From positions 37,178 to 101,177 of the forward strand of contig CAWDKH010000021.1 of the NCBI GenBank assembly GCA_963802905.1: DNA of 64,000 nucleotides, read 5' to 3'. Positions 60,476 to 64,000 of this stretch are shown here, piece by piece. The notes beneath the pieces are model-generated. The model was not told the DNA's origin. It did not search any database and saw only the letters and a program-made list of their open reading frames with translations. The position numbers and the translations under genes are program-made. Positions within the stretch are counted from its first letter, which is position 1; each line of letters opens with the position of its first letter. This DNA is from DASQFQ01 sp963802905. GTDB lineage: Bacteria > Actinomycetota > Thermoleophilia > Solirubrobacterales > Solirubrobacteraceae.

Positions 60476-63400
60476 CGCCGAACAGCGACGGGTCGCGGTC
60501 GGTGCCCTTGATGACGTCGTCCGGCGAGCCCTCGGGCAGCAGCCGGCCGTTGCGCATGCCGAAGTAGCCGGCCTGCGGGTGGTGGGCGATGAGCGCGAGC
60601 GTGGACTGCTCGGGCTCGACCGCGTGGCCGCCGGAGAGGCGGATGCCGATCTTGGAGAGGTCGAGCAGGCGGTCGACCTTGTCGTGCTCGGCCTGCTCGG
60701 GCACCGCGGGGTAGCCCCACGAGTAGCGGCGGCCCTGGGTGACCGGGATGCCGAGGTCCTCGCGGATCTTCCAGTGCAGCCACTCGGCCATGCCCTCGGC
60801 GGTCTGGACCCCGATGCCGTGGGTGAAGAGCTGCTCGGCGAACTCGCCGTCCTGCTCGAGCTTGGCCATCAGCTCGGTGACTTCGTCGCCGGCGGTGACG
60901 GCCTGCAGCGCGATGACGTCGAGCTCGTCGGCGTCCTTCGGGCGGAAGAAGTCGGAGAGCGCGATCCGGTCGGCCTTGGGCTGGCGCGGCGTGTACAGGC
61001 GCTCGAGCTCGGTCTCGCGGTCCTCGGGGTCGAGGACGACGATCTCGTTGCCCTCGGAGTAGCAGGGGAAGTAGCCGAGCAGCGCGCGCGGGTGCAGGTA
61101 GGTCTGATCGCGCCACATGCGCTCGAGGCGCGGGCGGAAGTCCTCGCTGACGAGCTTCTTCCACTCCTCGCCCTTGACGCCTCGGCCGCCCCAGTGGAGC
61201 TTGAACAGGACGTGGGTGTCGAGGTGCGGGTAGACCTCGTCGAGGTCGACCTCGAGCTCGCGCACGCCCCAGAACGGCGGCGTGGGCACGGGGACGTCGA
61301 GGCGGGCCTTGGAGCGCACGGAGTCGTCCGAGGTGTCGAGCACCTCTTCTTCCTCGCCGGTCTCGCGCAGCGTCGACGCGGCCTCGCGAGTCTTGGTGAC
61401 GAGCTCGGCGCGGGCCTCGGTGTCGACGATCTTGTCCATCACGCCGAGGCCCTCGAAGGCGTCCTTGCAGTAGAAGACGCCGGGCTCGTAGACGTCGTCC
61501 GCGTCCTTGCCCTTGGGGTAGTTGGCGCGCAGGCCGAACTTGCGGTTGATCGCCGCGCCGCCGATCAGCACCGGGAAGTCGAGGCCGCGCTCGTGGAGCT
61601 CGGCGACCGCGAGCGGCATCTGCTTGGAGGTCGAGACGAGCAGCGCGGACAGGCCGATGGCGGTCGCCTTGTGCTCCTCCGCGGCGTCGAGGATCGTCCC
61701 GATCGGGACCTGCTTGCCGAGGTCGATGACCGTGTAGCCGTTGTTGGTGAGGATCGTGTTGACGAGCGACTTGCCGATGTCGTGGACGTCGCCGAACACG
61801 GTCGCGAGCACGACGGTGCCCTTCGTGTAGCCCTCCATCTTCTCGAGGTACTGCTCGAGCTGGGCGACGGCGCGCTTCATGACCTCGGCCGACTGCAGGA
61901 CGAACGGCAGGATCAGCTCGCCCGCGCCGAACTTGTCGCCGACCTCCTTCATGGCCGGCAGCAGCACGTCGTTGAGCGTCGGCACGGCGCCGATGTCGTC
62001 GACCGAGGCGTCGATCTGCGCCTCCACGCCCTCCCGCTTGCGGCGCAGGATGTGCCAGTGCAGCGCCTCCTGTGGCGTCATGTCGGCGGTCGGGTCGGCG
62101 ACCTCGGCCTCCTCCTCGCCGGACTTCGACTCGAAGTGCTCGATGAAGTGCTGGAGCGCCTCGTCGGAGCGGTTGAACACGAGGTCGTCGGCGAGCTTGC
62201 GCTCGGCGTCGGGAATCTCGCCGTAGGGCGTGATGTGGTTCGGGTTGACCATCGCGAGGTCCAGGCCGGCCTCGACGCAGTGGTGCAGGAAGACGGAGTT
62301 GAGGACCGAGCGCGCGGGCACGCCGATGCCGAAGGAGACGTTGGAGACGCCGAGCGAGGTCTTGACGCCGGGGAGCTCGGACTTGATCAGGCGGATGCCC
62401 TCGATCGTCTCGACGGCGGAGGGCTTCCACTCGTCATCGCCGGTGGTGAGCGTGAACGTCAGCGCGTCGAAGATCAGCGCCTCGGGGTCCATGCCGTGCT
62501 CGTCGCAGACGAGCTCCTTGATGCGCTGGGCGATCTCTAGCTTGCGGTCGCGCGTCTTGGCCATGCCGACCTCGTCGATCGTCAGTGCGATCAGCGCGGC
62601 GCCGTGGGCCTTGGCCACGGGGACGACCTTGTCGAGCTTGTCGCGGCCGGCCTCGAGGTTGACCGAGTTCACGATCGCGCGGCCGGGGATCTGGTCGAGC
62701 GCGGTGGCGATCACGTCGGGCTCGGTCGAGTCGACCTGGATCGGCGCGGGCTGGGTGAGCGCGACCTTCTTGGCGACGAGGCGCATCTGCTCGTCCTCGT
62801 CCTGGCGCTCGGTCAGCGCGACGCAGAGGTCGAGCACGTGGGCGCCGCCCTCGACCTGGTCCTCGGCGACCGTGACGAGCCCGTCGTAGTCGTCGGCGAG
62901 GAGCATCTCCTTGGCCTTGCGCGAGCCCTGCGAGTTCACGCGCTCGCCGACGATCGTCGGGGCCGGCTCCTGCACGAGCGGCGTCGCGGTCATCATCGAA
63001 GAGACGTGGATGGGGCGGGGGGCCGGGCGCGCCTTCGGGTGGTGATGGGTGCAGCGCTCGGCGATCGCGCGGATGTGCTCCGTGGTCGTGCCGCAGCAGC
63101 CGCCGACGATGCCGAGGCCGTAGCGCTCGACAAAGTCGCCGAGCACCTCGGCGAGCGGCTCGGGCTCGGCCGGGAAGATCGTCTCGCCGTCGGGGCCCTG
63201 GTGGGGGATGCCGGCGTTCGGGATGCAGTGGATCGGCGTCGGGCAGTGCTCGCCGAGGAAGCGCACGGCGTCGCGCATGTCCTCCGGGCCGGTCGAGCAG
63301 TTGAGGCCGATGACGTCGACGTCGAGCGCCTCGAGCGTGGCCAGTGCGGCTGAGATGTCGGTGCCGAGCAGCATCTTGCCGCCGTTGGGGAGGAGGCTGA

Positions 63401-63965
63401 CGCTGGTCTGGATCGGGACGGCGCGGCCGGTGGCCTTGAACGCCTCGCGGGCGCCGAACACGGCAGCCTTGACCTCGAGGATGTCCTGCGCGGTCTCGAT
63501 GATGATCAGGTCGACGCCGCCCTCGAGGAGGCCGCGCGACTGCTCCTCGAAGACCGCGACGAGGTCGCGGAAGCGGATCGCGCCGAGCGTCGGGTCATCG
63601 GAGGCGGGGAGGTAGCCGGTGGGACCGATCGAGCCCGCCACGAAGTGCTCCTCGCCGACCGCCTTGCGCGCGATCTCGGCAGCGCGGCGGTTGATCTCGA
63701 GCGTCTCGTCGCCGAGACCCCACTCCTCGAGCTTGAGCCGCGAGCCCTGGAACGTGTCGGTCTCGACCACCTCGGCGCCGGCCTCGATCATCGAGGCGTG
63801 GAGCTGCTCGATGACGTCGGGCCGGTTGAGCACGAGCGCCTCGTGGCAGCGGCCAGGCAGCTTGTAGTCGTCCTCGAGCGAGAGGTCGTACTGCTCGAGC
63901 GTCGCGCCCATCGAGCCGTCGAAGACGATGACTCGGTCGCGTGTGGCTGCCAGGAAATCTCGCAT
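60465..63965 (-). CDS. metH: cobalamin-dependent methionine synthase
   Basis: 1166 residues, all four modules present: homocysteine domain (1-300, zinc cysteines in VGGCCGTTTEHI), pterin domain (330-580, IVGERVNSQGSRK), cobalamin domain (640-880, cobalt-ligand His in TVFGDVHDIGKSL), and the AdoMet reactivation domain (900-1166, TQGRRYSWGYPAVPEQ). It transfers the methyl of methyltetrahydrofolate to homocysteine. No cobalamin riboswitch is possible in the 35 bp visible upstream. Leaderless-type start. Confidence 0.95.
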   Translation of the reverse strand: MRDFLAATRDRVIVFDGSMGATLEQYDLSLEDDYKLPGRCHEALVLNRPDVIEQLHASMIEAGAEVVETDTFQGSRLKLEEWGLGDETLEINRRAAEIARKAVGEEHFVAGSIGPTGYLPASDDPTLGAIRFRDLVAVFEEQSRGLLEGGVDLIIIETAQDILEVKAAVFGAREAFKATGRAVPIQTSVSLLPNGGKMLLGTDISAALATLEALDVDVIGLNCSTGPEDMRDAVRFLGEHCPTPIHCIPNAGIPHQGPDGETIFPAEPEPLAEVLGDFVERYGLGIVGGCCGTTTEHIRAIAERCTHHHPKARPAPRPIHVSSMMTATPLVQEPAPTIVGERVNSQGSRKAKEMLLADDYDGLVTVAEDQVEGGAHVLDLCVALTERQDEDEQMRLVAKKVALTQPAPIQVDSTEPDVIATALDQIPGRAIVNSVNLEAGRDKLDKVVPVAKAHGAALIALTIDEVGMAKTRDRKLEIAQRIKELVCDEHGMDPEALIFDALTFTLTTGDDEWKPSAVETIEGIRLIKSELPGVKTSLGVSNVSFGIGVPARSVLNSVFLHHCVEAGLDLAMVNPNHITPYGEIPDAERKLADDLVFNRSDEALQHFIEHFESKSGEEEAEVADPTADMTPQEALHWHILRRKREGVEAQIDASVDDIGAVPTLNDVLLPAMKEVGDKFGAGELILPFVLQSAEVMKRAVAQLEQYLEKMEGYTKGTVVLATVFGDVHDIGKSLVNTILTNNGYTVIDLGKQVPIGTILDAAEEHKATAIGLSALLVSTSKQMPLAVAELHERGLDFPVLIGGAAINRKFGLRANYPKGKDADDVYEPGVFYCKDAFEGLGVMDKIVDTEARAELVTKTREAASTLRETGEEEEVLDTSDDSVRSKARLDVPVPTPPFWGVRELEVDLDEVYPHLDTHVLFKLHWGGRGVKGEEWKKLVSEDFRPRLERMWRDQTYLHPRALLGYFPCYSEGNEIVVLDPEDRETELERLYTPRQPKADRIALSDFFRPKDADELDVIALQAVTAGDEVTELMAKLEQDGEFAEQLFTHGIGVQTAEGMAEWLHWKIREDLGIPVTQGRRYSWGYPAVPEQAEHDKVDRLLDLSKIGIRLSGGHAVEPEQSTLALIAHHPQAGYFGMRNGRLLPEGSPDDVIKGTDRDPSLFGVTA

Positions 63966-63980
63966 GAACAGGGGATGCTA
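63966..63980 (-). promoter_or_regulatory. leaderless -10 box for metH
   Basis: Minus strand TAGCAT, 9 bases, then ATG at 63965. Confidence 0.5.
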
Positions 63981-64000
63981 GCGCAACCTTGCCACACCTT

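Overview
The window is 64 kb of very GC-rich, densely packed bacterial DNA. Its gene set fits an actinobacterium, most likely class Thermoleophilia, order Solirubrobacterales (Conexibacter/Solirubrobacter type). Pointers are the actinobacterial HemQ, DUF5317, Holin-X/DUF3618 and SARP-STAND-WD40 families, Tat/Sec exported proteins with basic Ig-like tails, and many GTG/TTG starts. The taxon is inferred from protein style, not from a marker gene; I saw no rRNA, tRNA, CRISPR array, phage or insertion sequence.

Layout. 0-0.5 kb: three gene fragments (ArsR C-terminus, acyl-CoA dehydrogenase C-terminus, HerA-like ATPase N-terminus) fused together. 0.5-9 kb: acyl-CoA dehydrogenase, a large secreted M14 carboxypeptidase, an enoyl-CoA hydratase / arginase-like / acyl-CoA carboxylase operon, a secreted NucA/NucB nuclease. 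9-16 kb: hydrolase-glycosyltransferase fusion, P1 peptidase, and a BKACE / CoA-transferase-racemase / hydroxyacid dehydrogenase operon. 16-20 kb: nitrilase, TetR and a small envelope-protein cluster. 20-31 kb: 3Fe-4S ferredoxin and its reductase, transporters, a GGDEF-EAL protein, DegV, sugar epimerase, TetR/YrdB pair, epoxide hydrolase. 31-36 kb: two zinc dehydrogenases, an ABC exporter, PhzF. 36-41 kb: a 1607-residue SARP-STAND-WD40 regulator that carries a membrane segment. 41-43 kb: LysE, GrxD, BolA, IscA-type Fe-S genes. 44-51 kb: a minus-strand metal/redox gene train (multicopper oxidase, ZIP transporter, DtxR regulator, SCO-like lipoprotein, two large membrane proteins). 51-64 kb: alkA-FNR-hemQ operon, patatin, a PKD surface protein, MFS, a methyltransferase / citrate-synthase-like / PaaK-like operon, and metH.

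Operons are mostly coupled by ATGA or GTGA overlaps. Many first genes appear leaderless: a TANNNT -10 box lies 6-11 bases before the start codon with no Shine-Dalgarno. Two near-identical 165-bp structured elements with terminal inverted repeats lie 18.7 kb apart at gene junctions, and I consider them the most novel object here.

Quality note: about eleven genes are broken by single-base indels, nearly all one extra base. Removing that base restores a full-length family member each time, so I describe these as genes with probable sequence errors. Their coordinates span the whole gene.
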